Shown: positions 29,367-37,746 of the stretch, piece after piece
Layout: the number at the start of each line of letters is the position of its first letter
How positions within the stretch are numbered: position 1 is the stretch's first letter
From: Synechocystis sp. PCC 7338
GTDB taxonomy: Bacteria > Cyanobacteriota > Cyanobacteriia > Cyanobacteriales > Microcystaceae
NCBI RefSeq assembly: GCF_018282115.1
Contig: NZ_CP054306.1
Location: 3,395,488 to 3,459,487, forward strand
Length of the DNA: 64,000 nt
Direction of reading: 5' to 3'
Position numbers and translations under genes: made by a program
The notes under the pieces: generated by a model
Database searches by the model: none
What the model was told of the DNA's origin: nothing
The model's input: only the letters and a program-made list of their open reading frames with translations

Positions 29367-30146
29367 ATGGAACACGCCTTAATCGAACTGGATTGGGCCG
29401 ACATTGGTTGGATGTTGGGACTCCTGGGTACGGCGATCGCCCTTTTGCAATGGCAGGGGCTAAATCTGACAGGGCAACTACTTTGGGCCGGGGGGCGCAC
29501 CATTTTGCAACTGATTGTAGTGGGCTATTTTCTGGCGGTGGTTTTTTCCCTGGATAATGCCTGGGCCGTGTTGCTGGTGTTGGCGATTATGTTGACCATT
29601 GCCGCCGTGGTGGCCAGAAATCGCATTAATCCCCGCAGTAAGTCCCTTTTTGGTTGGTTATGGCTTTCCTTGGGGGCCAGTACTGCCATTAGCTTGGGTT
29701 ACGCCCTGGTAGTGATTATCCAGCCGCCCCAATGGTATTCCCCCCAGTATCTCATTCCCCTCACCGGAATGATTTTGGGACAAACCATGAACAGCGCTTC
29801 CCTCGCTGGTGAAAGGTTAGCCAGTGCCATTCAGCAAAATCCCCGGGAAATTGAAACCCACCTTTGTCTAGGAGCTACCCCCAGCCAGGCGATCGCCAGT
29901 TATCGTAAGGCGGCCATCCGAGCCAGCCTGATTCCCACTGTGAACCAAATGATGGTGGTAGGCTTGGTCAGTTTGCCGGGAATGTTAACTGGACAGGTAT
30001 TAGCTGGGGGCGATCCTTTCAATGCCTCGGTCTACCAAATTTTGATTATGTTCTTAATTTTGTTGACCAATACTCTTAGTACCATTGCGGTTACCGCCAC
30101 CGTTTACCGTCAGTATTTCAATCAACATCAACAACTGTTAGTCTAA
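29367..30146 (+). CDS. FetB/UPF0014 family ABC transporter permease
   Basis: A 259-residue integral membrane protein with about six or seven helices, matching the UPF0014 (YbbM/FetB) family, whose E. coli member exports iron together with the ATPase FetA. Landmarks: GGRTILQLIVVGYFLAVVF, then LTGMILGQTMNSASLAGERL, the cytoplasmic loop EIETHLCLGATPSQAIASYR and MMVVGLVSLPGMLTGQVLAG. No ATPase partner lies adjacent, so the substrate is uncertain. It follows rnc by 33 bases on the same strand and may share its transcript. Confidence 0.82.
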   Translation: MEHALIELDWADIGWMLGLLGTAIALLQWQGLNLTGQLLWAGGRTILQLIVVGYFLAVVFSLDNAWAVLLVLAIMLTIAAVVARNRINPRSKSLFGWLWLSLGASTAISLGYALVVIIQPPQWYSPQYLIPLTGMILGQTMNSASLAGERLASAIQQNPREIETHLCLGATPSQAIASYRKAAIRASLIPTVNQMMVVGLVSLPGMLTGQVLAGGDPFNASVYQILIMFLILLTNTLSTIAVTATVYRQYFNQHQQLLV

Positions 30147-30193
30147 CCATGGGTAGCCAGCTTTCTAAGAACGTGTTTGGAAAGTTTTATTCC

Positions 30194-30277
30194 GCCCCCT
30201 AAATCTCCTCACTAAAGCTCCGGTAATACTGGGGGACTTTTATTCAATTTCTCCTCAAATTTGGGGGCCAGGGGGGC
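30194..30277. repeat. MITE-like intergenic repeat, copy 1
   Basis: 84 bases bounded by the terminal inverted repeat GCCCCCT (30194-30200) and AGGGGGGC (30270-30277). Internal parts include CTAAATC, a GGGGGACTTT run and CAAATTTGGGGG. This arrangement resembles C-rich/G-rich palindromic repeats common between cyanobacterial genes. No coding capacity. Confidence 0.55.
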
Positions 30278-30322
30278 TTTTAAAGAAGGTTCCAAAAGGC
30301 AGTTGGCAAGGTTTTAATTTGA

Positions 30323-30399
30323 TCCTAAATCGACCTACTAAAGCGGCCCCAATTCTAGAAAATTCTCTAATTTCCCTCAAATTTTGAGGTTAGAGGGAA
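30323..30399. repeat. MITE-like intergenic repeat, degenerate copy 2
   Basis: Shares the order of motifs with copy 1 (CCTAAATC, ACTAAAGC, then TCCCTCAAATTTTGAGG and AGAGGGA) but is more eroded. The core TCCCTCAAATTTTGAGG itself is an inverted repeat. Confidence 0.4.
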
Positions 30400-30472
30400 C
30401 TCTTCAAATACTTTCTAAGCTATCTTTGCTACTAAGAAATTCCCCCATGCAATACTCTCGTAATTAACAAAA

Positions 30473-31843
30473 TTATTCAGTGGCAGTTAACCCCAATGGA
30501 GACAATGAATCTTCTGATTCTCGCAACATAATTGTGTAAATTTCCGTAGGCATTTCAATCTGGGCAGAGGCCAATTTTTCCTTAACAGCCTGGGTAACAG
30601 TAGAGGTTACCTGCAAAAATGATTGTTGACGGGAATCAACCCAGAAGCGAACTTTTAAGTTAATTGTACTGGCTGCCAATTCATGCACTAAAACCATCGG
30701 GGCTGGCTCCAATTGAATGCCTTCTAAGGGTATCAAAGCTTCCTTAATCAAGTTTTTAACTTGGTTTAAATCACTGTCATAATCCACCCCAACCATCACA
30801 TCACTGCGACGTATGGGAGAAGCGGTGTTATTAATAATGCTACTTTGAAACACTACCTGATTAGGAATATAAACTAAACGGCCATCATAGGTACGCATTG
30901 TTGTGGCCCGGAGTTGAATCTGCACCACAGTGCCTTCGTAGTCTCCCACCACAATCTGATCCTGAATGCGAAAAGGTCTAGCCGCTAACAAAATAACCCC
31001 GGAAATGTAATTGCTTAAAATATCTTTCAAGCTAAAACCAATGGCCACACTGGTTAGTCCAAGGGTTCCTAGCAAAGTCGCAAAGTCTAGCCCCAAAATA
31101 GTCAGGGCAATTACTGCACCGATGATCCAGACGCCCCCATAGCATAGGCGACCAATCAGAATTTCCGCACTCCGATCGCCTTCGGTTTTTTCTGCCCACA
31201 CCAGACCGGCATGACGTACTCCTTTAGCAACTATCCAAGTCAAGAGAATAATCACCAATGCCCCCAATAATGAAGGCAAAAGATTGATGGTATCCCTTAA
31301 TAGCTGTTTAGTTGTGTTGGTTAATCTTTGTAAAACATCAATCGCTAAAGGCCTTTCAATGAAAGCTTGATTTAAACGGGTTGCCCATTGTTCAGCCAAG
31401 GTTTCTACAGAAACATTAAAATCGAGGGCATCCTGATTTGTGACCGTCATCAAGATACGATTATTGATTTTTAAAACTGCCACTTCCCGTTGGGGATCAA
31501 ACTGTACAGTGACAGCTTCGGGGGAATCTGCCTGGGCGAGGACGCTGGCAATGCGGCGATTAATGATCTGGGCCCGATCATCGGCGCTCAGGGTAGCTAA
31601 ACTTCCCACTTCAAGAACGGATTGCCCCCGCACTAAAACATCGGCAAAAAATAATTCATTTTGGGGGGATGCCTGAATCTCGGCTGTTAACGAGGATTGG
31701 GGAATCTCATCCACTGCTTCTTGAGCAGGGACTTTCTGGGGATGGGCCACTGCCACAAACAAGACGACGGTAATGCTCCCCGCCATTGTTGCCCATGGTA
31801 ATTTGTAATGTCTATTTACGTACTTTTTGAGTTTTAATAGCAT
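30473..31843 (-). CDS. MscS-family mechanosensitive channel
   Basis: A 456-residue membrane protein. It has an N-terminal signal/anchor (MAGSITVVLFVAVAHPQ), a periplasmic domain of about 150 residues with an ATLSADDRAQIINRRIASVL segment, then three or four membrane helices and the MscS core: GLTSVAIGFSLKDILSNYIS is the pore helix, followed by RPFRIQDQIVVGDYEGTV, MRTYDGRLVYIPNQVVF and a C-terminal beta/alpha vestibule. It should act as a tension-gated osmotic safety valve or small-ion channel in the plasma membrane. The periplasmic head distinguishes it from minimal MscS. It is transcribed alone, convergent with the FetB-like gene. Confidence 0.9.
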   Translation of the reverse strand: MLLKLKKYVNRHYKLPWATMAGSITVVLFVAVAHPQKVPAQEAVDEIPQSSLTAEIQASPQNELFFADVLVRGQSVLEVGSLATLSADDRAQIINRRIASVLAQADSPEAVTVQFDPQREVAVLKINNRILMTVTNQDALDFNVSVETLAEQWATRLNQAFIERPLAIDVLQRLTNTTKQLLRDTINLLPSLLGALVIILLTWIVAKGVRHAGLVWAEKTEGDRSAEILIGRLCYGGVWIIGAVIALTILGLDFATLLGTLGLTSVAIGFSLKDILSNYISGVILLAARPFRIQDQIVVGDYEGTVVQIQLRATTMRTYDGRLVYIPNQVVFQSSIINNTASPIRRSDVMVGVDYDSDLNQVKNLIKEALIPLEGIQLEPAPMVLVHELAASTINLKVRFWVDSRQQSFLQVTSTVTQAVKEKLASAQIEMPTEIYTIMLRESEDSLSPLGLTATE

Positions 31844-32340
31844 TCAATCTTGCCCCGATGTTTGTCAGAATATTATTATTTAGGGAATAATTAAATAATA
31901 ATATGCCCCTTAATTTTGATACTTTGGTTTGGAAAATATTAAAAAAATAAAATACTAATTGAATGGTAGCAAATTTAAGTTGGCAAGTAAAATAGCAGTA
32001 CCCAATGACTAGTTCCTAGTAATGCAATTGACCATCAAACGAGTCTAGTTGGAATTGTCAAAGACCCAAACCGAATATCAAAAAAATTAACTGTTTTTCT
32101 TTTTCAAACAACATTGAACTTTAGCTTCTTCTCATGTTGAAGCCTGACCCCTACTAGGCCGTTGTCATCCCAGAGGCTGCCATTGTCCTCCGGAAAATTT
32201 TGCTATGATCTGCCTAGCTCTGCCGTGGGGGGAACCCAGACCAACTCTCCACTTTTGCTGTTCTCCCCTGGAAGCTTAAACACCTACTAAGGCTAGTTTT
32301 TTTGCCGTCATTTCCCACACAAATTTTTTAGACCTTTTCT
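31844..32340. other. Intergenic region upstream of MscS-like and carotenoid oxygenase genes
   Basis: 497 AT-rich bases between divergent genes, with no convincing ORF. The right end holds the putative promoter of the carotenoid oxygenase gene (32183-32209). Nothing else was recognised. Confidence 0.6.
32183..32209 (+). promoter_or_regulatory. Putative promoter of carotenoid oxygenase gene
   Basis: TTGTCC (32183-32188), 15-base spacer, TATGAT (32204-32209) preceded by TGC as an extended -10. This predicts a leader of about 125 bases before the ATG at 32341. The spacer is short, so the -35 assignment is weak. Confidence 0.4.
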
Positions 32341-33783
32341 ATGACCGCTACCCTCTCTCGGGCCTCTTGGGCCAGCAATTTTAGCCAAAATGCAGTGGAA
32401 TTCGGCCGCACTGGATTGGAGTTGATTTCAGGACAAATTCCGGCGGCGTTGAAGGGGAGTCTGTACCGCAATGGGCCGGGCCGCCTCAGTCGGGGACGGG
32501 AAAAAGTTGGCCATTGGTTTGATGGCGATGGCGCTATCTTGGCAGTGCATTTTGACGAAGGACAGGCTGAAGGTCTGTACCGTTATGTGCAAACCGATGG
32601 TTACACAGAAGAAGAAGAGGCTGGGCGTTATCTCTACGGCAACTACGGCATGGTAGATCCCCAAGGGGTTTGGCGTTACTGGAAAAGTTTGTTCAGCCAA
32701 AATGATGTGCTGAAAAATGCCGCTAATACCTCCGTGATCGCCCTGCCCGATCGCCTGTTGGCCCTGTGGGAAGCGGGCCATCCCTATGCGTTGGACTTGG
32801 AAAATTTAGCTACTTTCGGCCGGGAGGATTTTGGGGGAGCTTTTCAACCGGGCCAGCCTTTTTCTGCCCATCCCCTGAAGGATCCGTTAACGGGGGAAAT
32901 TTTTAGTATTGGGGTAGATTTTCAGTTCAATCTCAACCTTTACCGTTTAGACAGCCAGGGCAATTTACTCAAACACCGTCGTTTGAAATTAAGCCGCACC
33001 CCCTTTTGTCATAGTTTTTGCTTGGCAGGCCGTTATCTGATCCTCTTTTTACCCCCCATTACCCTCAGTCAATTTTCCCTACTGTTGGGCAATGTGGCCT
33101 ATGCCGATGCCTTAGGCTGGGATGCAGAAGACGGGACAAAAGTCTTAGTGATCGATCGCCAAACGTTGGAAATTGTCAGTGAAAGGGAAACAGAATCCTG
33201 GTTCCAATGGCACTATGGCAATGGCTGTGAGTTAGACAATGGCAATGTGAGGCTAGATTTTGTCCGGTTTGGTGATTTTGCCCAAACCAATGAATATTTG
33301 CGGGAAGTACCCACCGGAGCGGTCCAAACTTCGACCAATGGGCAACTGTGGCAAGCCATCCTCAATCCTCAAACAGCCAAAATAGTGGAGTTAACTAAGG
33401 TGCTAGACCGCAGTGGCGAATTCCCTGTGGTTAATCCCCAACGAACCGGTTTACCCTGGCGCTATACCTATATGGCTTTGCAACGGCCAGCAGAAATCCT
33501 TGGTTCCCAATGGTTCGGGGAAATTGCCCGCATTGATTACCACACGGGGGATGTCATCACCGCCAAGCTAGGAGAGCATCAATATCCCGTGGAGCCTCTT
33601 TATATTCCCCATCCAGATAACGGCGATCTGGGGTGGATTATCACTGTGGTCTATGACGGCGATCGCCATGGCAGTGAAATGTGGTTGTGGGATGCGGATA
33701 ATTTGCAGGAAGAACCCATTTGTCGCTTAGCCTTACCAGAGGTGATTCCCTTTAGTTTCCATGGCACCTGGCGACCGGCCTAA
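32341..33783 (+). CDS. diox2: Carotenoid cleavage oxygenase (RPE65/CCD family)
   Basis: Non-heme iron(II) oxygenase that cleaves carotenoids or apocarotenoids at a double bond; it appears to be the counterpart of PCC 6803 Slr1648 (Diox2). The 480-residue beta-propeller protein shows the family start LKGSLYRNGPGRL and HWFDGDGAI, and four His that fit the iron ligands: in FSAHPLKDP, PFCHSFCLAG, FQWHYGNG and the near-C-terminal PFSFHGTW. It stands before a CpcT-like gene with 135 bases between. The physiological substrate cannot be read from the sequence. Confidence 0.92.
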   Translation: MTATLSRASWASNFSQNAVEFGRTGLELISGQIPAALKGSLYRNGPGRLSRGREKVGHWFDGDGAILAVHFDEGQAEGLYRYVQTDGYTEEEEAGRYLYGNYGMVDPQGVWRYWKSLFSQNDVLKNAANTSVIALPDRLLALWEAGHPYALDLENLATFGREDFGGAFQPGQPFSAHPLKDPLTGEIFSIGVDFQFNLNLYRLDSQGNLLKHRRLKLSRTPFCHSFCLAGRYLILFLPPITLSQFSLLLGNVAYADALGWDAEDGTKVLVIDRQTLEIVSERETESWFQWHYGNGCELDNGNVRLDFVRFGDFAQTNEYLREVPTGAVQTSTNGQLWQAILNPQTAKIVELTKVLDRSGEFPVVNPQRTGLPWRYTYMALQRPAEILGSQWFGEIARIDYHTGDVITAKLGEHQYPVEPLYIPHPDNGDLGWIITVVYDGDRHGSEMWLWDADNLQEEPICRLALPEVIPFSFHGTWRPA

Positions 33784-33918
33784 GCTTAATAAGCTTGGCC
33801 CTAGGGATGGGGTAAAATTGGCTAGTCTAGGGAAACAATGGCGATGGCAAAGGTATTGTTGAACCTGGCTGCAGCTTAACAAAGCTCAATTTTATCAACG
33901 TTAATTTTTCAATCTTTC

Positions 33919-34509
33919 ATGTCCCATTCCACCGATCTTTCTGCCCTGGCCCGTTGGATGGCGGCCGACTTTAGCAACCAGGCCCAAGCCTTTGAAAATC
34001 CTCCCTTCTACGCTCACATCCGGGTGGCCATTCGTCCCCTCGACCAAGCAAAATTTGGCGATCGCCTTTTGTTTTTAGAACAGGCCTATGACTTTATGCT
34101 CCAGAGACCCTATCGCCTCAGGGTTTTGAAGTTAAAGGCGGTGGAAGATCATATTGAAATTGAAAACTTTAAGGTCAAAGACGAAGAAAAATTTTACGGC
34201 GCAGCTAGGGATTTGGCCAAACTGGCCCAGCTCAGCCCCGACGATCTGGAGCCCATGAATGGCTGTGACATGATTGTGGAATGGACTGGCACCAGTTTTA
34301 AAGGTGAAGTGCAACCGGGGCGTCAATGCCTTGTGATGCGGGACGGCAAAGAAACATATCTGGAAAATAGTTTTGAGGTGAGCGAAACAGGATTAGTTAG
34401 CCTCGACCGGGGTTACGACCCAGAAACTAATGAACGAGTTTGGGGCTCTGTGGCCGGTGCGTTTCATTTTGTCCGGTGGCAAAGCTTTGCCGATGAAGTT
34501 AGTTTTTAG
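33919..34509 (+). CDS. cpcT: CpcT/CpeT-type phycobiliprotein lyase
   Basis: Small beta-barrel protein of the CpeT/CpcT family, which attaches phycocyanobilin to Cys-153 (CpcT) of phycocyanin beta subunits. The 196-residue sequence has the family order: LARWMAADFSNQAQAFENPP at the N terminus, LFLEQAYDFMLQRPYRLRVL, NGCDMIVEWTGTSFKGEVQP and the C-terminal DRGYDPETNERVWGSVAGAF. It appears to be the PCC 6803 Slr1649 counterpart. It converges with pgsA, with their stop codons overlapping by 4 bases. Confidence 0.9.
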   Translation: MSHSTDLSALARWMAADFSNQAQAFENPPFYAHIRVAIRPLDQAKFGDRLLFLEQAYDFMLQRPYRLRVLKLKAVEDHIEIENFKVKDEEKFYGAARDLAKLAQLSPDDLEPMNGCDMIVEWTGTSFKGEVQPGRQCLVMRDGKETYLENSFEVSETGLVSLDRGYDPETNERVWGSVAGAFHFVRWQSFADEVSF

Positions 34510-35045
34510 CTAGCCTCGACTTTGTTGTTTATCGGGGGAAACAGGTAGATTGCCCCGGAAATGAGTGTTAAAACCACTGCTATCCAGAAGATGGCCATAC
34601 CAATTTGGCCATAAATTTCTGGCAAAGGCGCTAACAATAAGGCGATCGCCATTATTTGGGTAGCGGTTTTCGCCTTACCCCAGACATTGGCCCCAGTAAT
34701 TGCTCCCTGACTAGCTAACTGGGGATTAACCCGCCAACCGGCAACGACTAACTCCCTGGCTAAAATTAAGCCCACTGCCCAGGCCGGTACCATTTGCCAA
34801 GTTAAGAGAATTAGCAACGGCCCCAACACCATTAATTTATCCACCAACGGATCAAGAAATTTGCCCAACTCCGTCACCTGGTTTAACCGACGGGCCAGGT
34901 AACCATCCAACCAATCGGTGCTGGCGGCCAGCAAAAAAATACCTACTCCCCACCAACGGTTTTCTGCATCTGGAGTTGGTAAACACAGAAATAGTAAGGG
35001 TAAGGCCAATAAACGGGAGACGGTTACCCAATTAGGTACATTCAT
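34506..35045 (-). CDS. pgsA: CDP-diacylglycerol-glycerol-3-phosphate 3-phosphatidyltransferase
   Basis: Makes phosphatidylglycerol phosphate, the committed step to phosphatidylglycerol, the only phospholipid of thylakoids. The 179-residue membrane protein has the CDP-alcohol phosphotransferase signature STDWLDGYLARRLNQ followed by GKFLDPLVDKL, containing the four catalytic Asp residues, plus about five membrane helices. ATG at 35045 (MNVPNWVTVSRLL) is preferred to the frame opening at 35060. It lies 47 bases downstream of flv1 on the same strand and may be co-transcribed with it. Confidence 0.93.
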   Translation of the reverse strand: MNVPNWVTVSRLLALPLLFLCLPTPDAENRWWGVGIFLLAASTDWLDGYLARRLNQVTELGKFLDPLVDKLMVLGPLLILLTWQMVPAWAVGLILARELVVAGWRVNPQLASQGAITGANVWGKAKTATQIMAIALLLAPLPEIYGQIGMAIFWIAVVLTLISGAIYLFPPINNKVEAS

Positions 35046-35092
35046 CGCAAAAATGGGCAAAAATTGTTTTTTTCAGGGTTTTGCTAATCACT

Positions 35093-36814
35093 CTAATAAT
35101 GGTCGCCAGATTTCCGGTGATGCACCGCCGTTACTCCATCCTGAAGCAGAGCGCCCCGGTCGGTCACCGCATAAAGCACCCAATGGTCGCCGCACTCCAG
35201 CCTTTGTTGCACCCGACATTCCAAGTAAGCCAAGGATTCAGTCAAAATTAGGGCACCATTTTCTGCCGTTTCCGTGGCTACCCCCGCAAAACGATCGCCG
35301 CCGGGGGCAAAGGGTTTGAGGAAATGTTTCATTAACCCTAGATGATTACCCTCCTGCAAAATATTCAAGACGAAGCAACTATTTTTGTGTAACAAAGACT
35401 CGATCGCCCTTTCCTTGGCCACCGCCACGGTCAAACCGGGGGGAGAAAAGGTAGCTTGGGAAACCCAGGACGCTAACATGGCACTACCCAACTCTCCTTG
35501 CTGGGCAGTGACCACACAGAGGGAACCCACTAAACGACCCAGGGCTTGCTCAGTGCGGGCGGACTCCGACTCCGGCAGAGCAGATTTAGGTTGACGACGT
35601 TTTTCCGCTTTTTTCAGGGCCTGGGCAAAATCCGTACCCGCCTCTTCGCACATTTTCAGGGTTTGGTCGGTGGGCTTAAATTTCACCCGGATGGTGTCAA
35701 AACCAAAGCTAAAGCCCGCATCCCGAAATTTGCTTTCCAACATATCGATCGCCTCTCCACTCCAACCGAAGGAACCGAACACTGCACATAGTTGGGTTTT
35801 GGAAGCATTGGCTAGGGTGATGCCCAGGGCCGTTTGAATGGGGGTGGGGGCATGGCCGCCTAGGGTGGGGGAACCAAAAATAAAGCCAGCCGAAGCTTCA
35901 ATGGCCCCTTTGATTTCCTCGGCATTGCTAGTTTCCGCATTGATGGCTGTCACCGCTACCCCTGCTTTGGTTATGCCCCTGGCGATCGCCTGGGCGAGGG
36001 TGCTGGTATTGCCGTAGGCAGACGCATAAATCAGCGCCACGTTCAAAGCTTGGGCTTGTTGTTCACTGAGCCATTGTTGATAGTTACGGGTCAACTCCCG
36101 CAAACCGTAACGCACTAGGGGGCCATGGCTGGGGGCATAGGTCTGGGCGGGATAGGCTTCTAGCTTATTGAGGGCCGCACTCACCTGGGCCACAGCGGGG
36201 GCCAACAAACAGTCAAAGTAATAGCGGCGGTCTTCTTGGTAAATAGTCCAGCCTTCATCAAATACTTGGTCACCACAAACATGGGCCCCGAATAGTTTAT
36301 CAGTGAATAAAATTTCGGTGCGGGGATCGTAGGTGCACAGTTGCCCAGGGTAACGGGGGCTGGGGGTAGGGATAAAGCTCAACTCATGACCCCGCCCTAA
36401 ATCTAGGCGATCGTTGCCTTTCATCACTTGAATGGGATTATTAACGTCTCCATCCGCCAGTAACTTTTCTAAATTTTGGGCGGCGGGGTTAGAGCAAATA
36501 ATCGTCGCCTGGGGAGCCAAACTCAATAAAAGCTTCAGGGTATGGCTCCGGTTGGCGTTAACGTGGCCCAAAATGACGTAATTCAGGGTGTTGAGGTCTA
36601 GTCGTTGGATTAACGTGCCGACAAAATTATCAGTGAAGGACTCCCCCGGCGGGTCAAAGAGGGCGGTCTTATCAGCGCTGATCAGGTAACTGTTGGCCGT
36701 GGTGCCCCGTTGCAGGCCATACTCAATCTCAAACTTCAACCTGTCCCAGGTGCGGGAGCGAAACACAGTGGTGTCAACGGCGATCGGGCAGATTTGAACG
36801 TCTTTAGCAGGCAT
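35093..36814 (-). CDS. flv1: Flavodiiron protein Flv1
   Basis: Subunit of the Flv1/Flv3 system that reduces O2 to water with photosynthetic electrons and protects PSI under fluctuating light. The 573-residue class C protein has three parts: metallo-beta-lactamase-like domain (about 30-250), flavodoxin domain (about 255-400, ALIYASAYGNTSTLAQAIAR) and a C-terminal flavin reductase domain (about 425-570). The expected diiron motif HxExDH is replaced by H84-V-N86-A-N88-R89 (LGHVNANRSH), the known non-canonical pattern of Flv1-type subunits. A palindrome lies just before the start codon (36842-36862). Confidence 0.95.
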   Translation of the reverse strand: MPAKDVQICPIAVDTTVFRSRTWDRLKFEIEYGLQRGTTANSYLISADKTALFDPPGESFTDNFVGTLIQRLDLNTLNYVILGHVNANRSHTLKLLLSLAPQATIICSNPAAQNLEKLLADGDVNNPIQVMKGNDRLDLGRGHELSFIPTPSPRYPGQLCTYDPRTEILFTDKLFGAHVCGDQVFDEGWTIYQEDRRYYFDCLLAPAVAQVSAALNKLEAYPAQTYAPSHGPLVRYGLRELTRNYQQWLSEQQAQALNVALIYASAYGNTSTLAQAIARGITKAGVAVTAINAETSNAEEIKGAIEASAGFIFGSPTLGGHAPTPIQTALGITLANASKTQLCAVFGSFGWSGEAIDMLESKFRDAGFSFGFDTIRVKFKPTDQTLKMCEEAGTDFAQALKKAEKRRQPKSALPESESARTEQALGRLVGSLCVVTAQQGELGSAMLASWVSQATFSPPGLTVAVAKERAIESLLHKNSCFVLNILQEGNHLGLMKHFLKPFAPGGDRFAGVATETAENGALILTESLAYLECRVQQRLECGDHWVLYAVTDRGALLQDGVTAVHHRKSGDHY

Positions 36815-37279
36815 GGTGGGGAGAGGAAAAAAGACAAATTACCAACTGTGGTAGCCAGTTGGGCTGTCTCCAGTTTTGCATGGATTTCTGACTTTTGTGT
36901 CGACACCGTTGACGCCTTGATCCGAGCCAATGGATGAAGTGCTTATTGATCAATGCTTAAGGCAAATTTGCTGTATTAGCACGGAGGATCTACCGTTGAA
37001 ATTATTTGGGAATGGCTAAAAGACAATAGTTTGAGATTAATTTCTCAAGATTCACACTTTTACCCAATAGCCTTACTTTACCGTTATCCACCCAAGCTAG
37101 TTTAGCTTCGAATCAGCAATCACTACCGTGAGATTAGTGGGATTATTCCAAAATTAATCATAAAAATTGAGAACGGATTGAGGCTTTCTTGGTCAATTCT
37201 GATTCAATATTGATCTATTGATCTTTCAAACCATCGCTAATTCGACACAAGCCAGCGCCGGAACAAGAATGAAAGCCTA
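36815..37279. other. Intergenic region upstream of flv1
   Basis: 465 bases between flv1 and the DUF2358 gene, both on the minus strand; it must hold the flv1 promoter. The only distinct element is the palindrome at 36842-36862. No further genes or terminators were recognised. Confidence 0.6.
36842..36862. promoter_or_regulatory. 7-bp inverted repeat in flv1 5' region
   Basis: CCAACTG, 7-base loop TGGTAGC, CAGTTGG. It sits 28-48 bases upstream of the flv1 ATG at 36814, close enough to act as an operator or as a leader hairpin. Confidence 0.4.
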
Positions 37280-37696
37280 TTATTGAAAATGTTGTTTCAC
37301 CACATCCCAGGGGGAACAGTCCCAATAATCAATGTGGGAGATAATTAACCCAGCTTTGTTCAGGGTCAACTCACTGCGGCCGCTGATAGCAATTCTCGGT
37401 TTCCAGGGCAGGGGGGTAGTCCAACTCAAGGTCCAACGGGTGATAATTTCTTGGTCTACCTGGGCAATGTCATGGAGTTGTAGATTGATCGCCTGAAACC
37501 AACGGGCCAGGAATTGGATCATTTTTTCGTACCGAGCCAGGCCCCGAAACCTAGTCAAGGGGTCTTGGAAATAAACGTCGGCATCGTAAATGCTCAGGGT
37601 CTGTTGCCAGGGAAAATTGGCATAGTCCCGTTGCAGAATGGTCAGAATGCTATCTTCGGAGGTCATTTTGGGCCTTTCCATTGTCGGCGGTAACAT
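37280..37696 (-). CDS. DUF2358 (NTF2-like fold) protein
   Basis: A 138-residue protein of the cyanobacterial and chloroplast DUF2358 family, predicted to adopt an NTF2/SnoaL-like cone fold. Seen: ILQRDYANFPWQQTLSIYDA, then VYFQDPLTRFRGLARYEKMI and ITRWTLSWTTPLPWKPRIAI, with a final SHIDYWDCSPWDVVKQ. The pattern Asp-Val-Tyr-Phe-x-Asp-Pro is typical. No catalytic role is known. It starts with ATG at 37696, with in-frame ATGs at 37681 and 37666 as alternatives. Divergent from pgk by 50 bases. Confidence 0.8.
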   Translation of the reverse strand: MLPPTMERPKMTSEDSILTILQRDYANFPWQQTLSIYDADVYFQDPLTRFRGLARYEKMIQFLARWFQAINLQLHDIAQVDQEIITRWTLSWTTPLPWKPRIAISGRSELTLNKAGLIISHIDYWDCSPWDVVKQHFQ

Positions 37697-37746
37697 TGAC
37701 TGGTTTAATTTTGTTAAGTTTATTTGACATTTAGGAGGAAAAGGCT

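Larger units (their letters stand above)
30147..30472. other. Intergenic region with two degenerate repeat copies
   Basis: 326 bases between convergent genes with no ORF of note. It is largely made of the two related degenerate repeat units given separately (30194-30277 and about 30323-30399). Confidence 0.6.

Noticed and set aside
28919-29503. 194-codon minus-strand frame across rnc and the permease
   Set aside because: Overlaps two well-supported genes in the wrong frame and strand.
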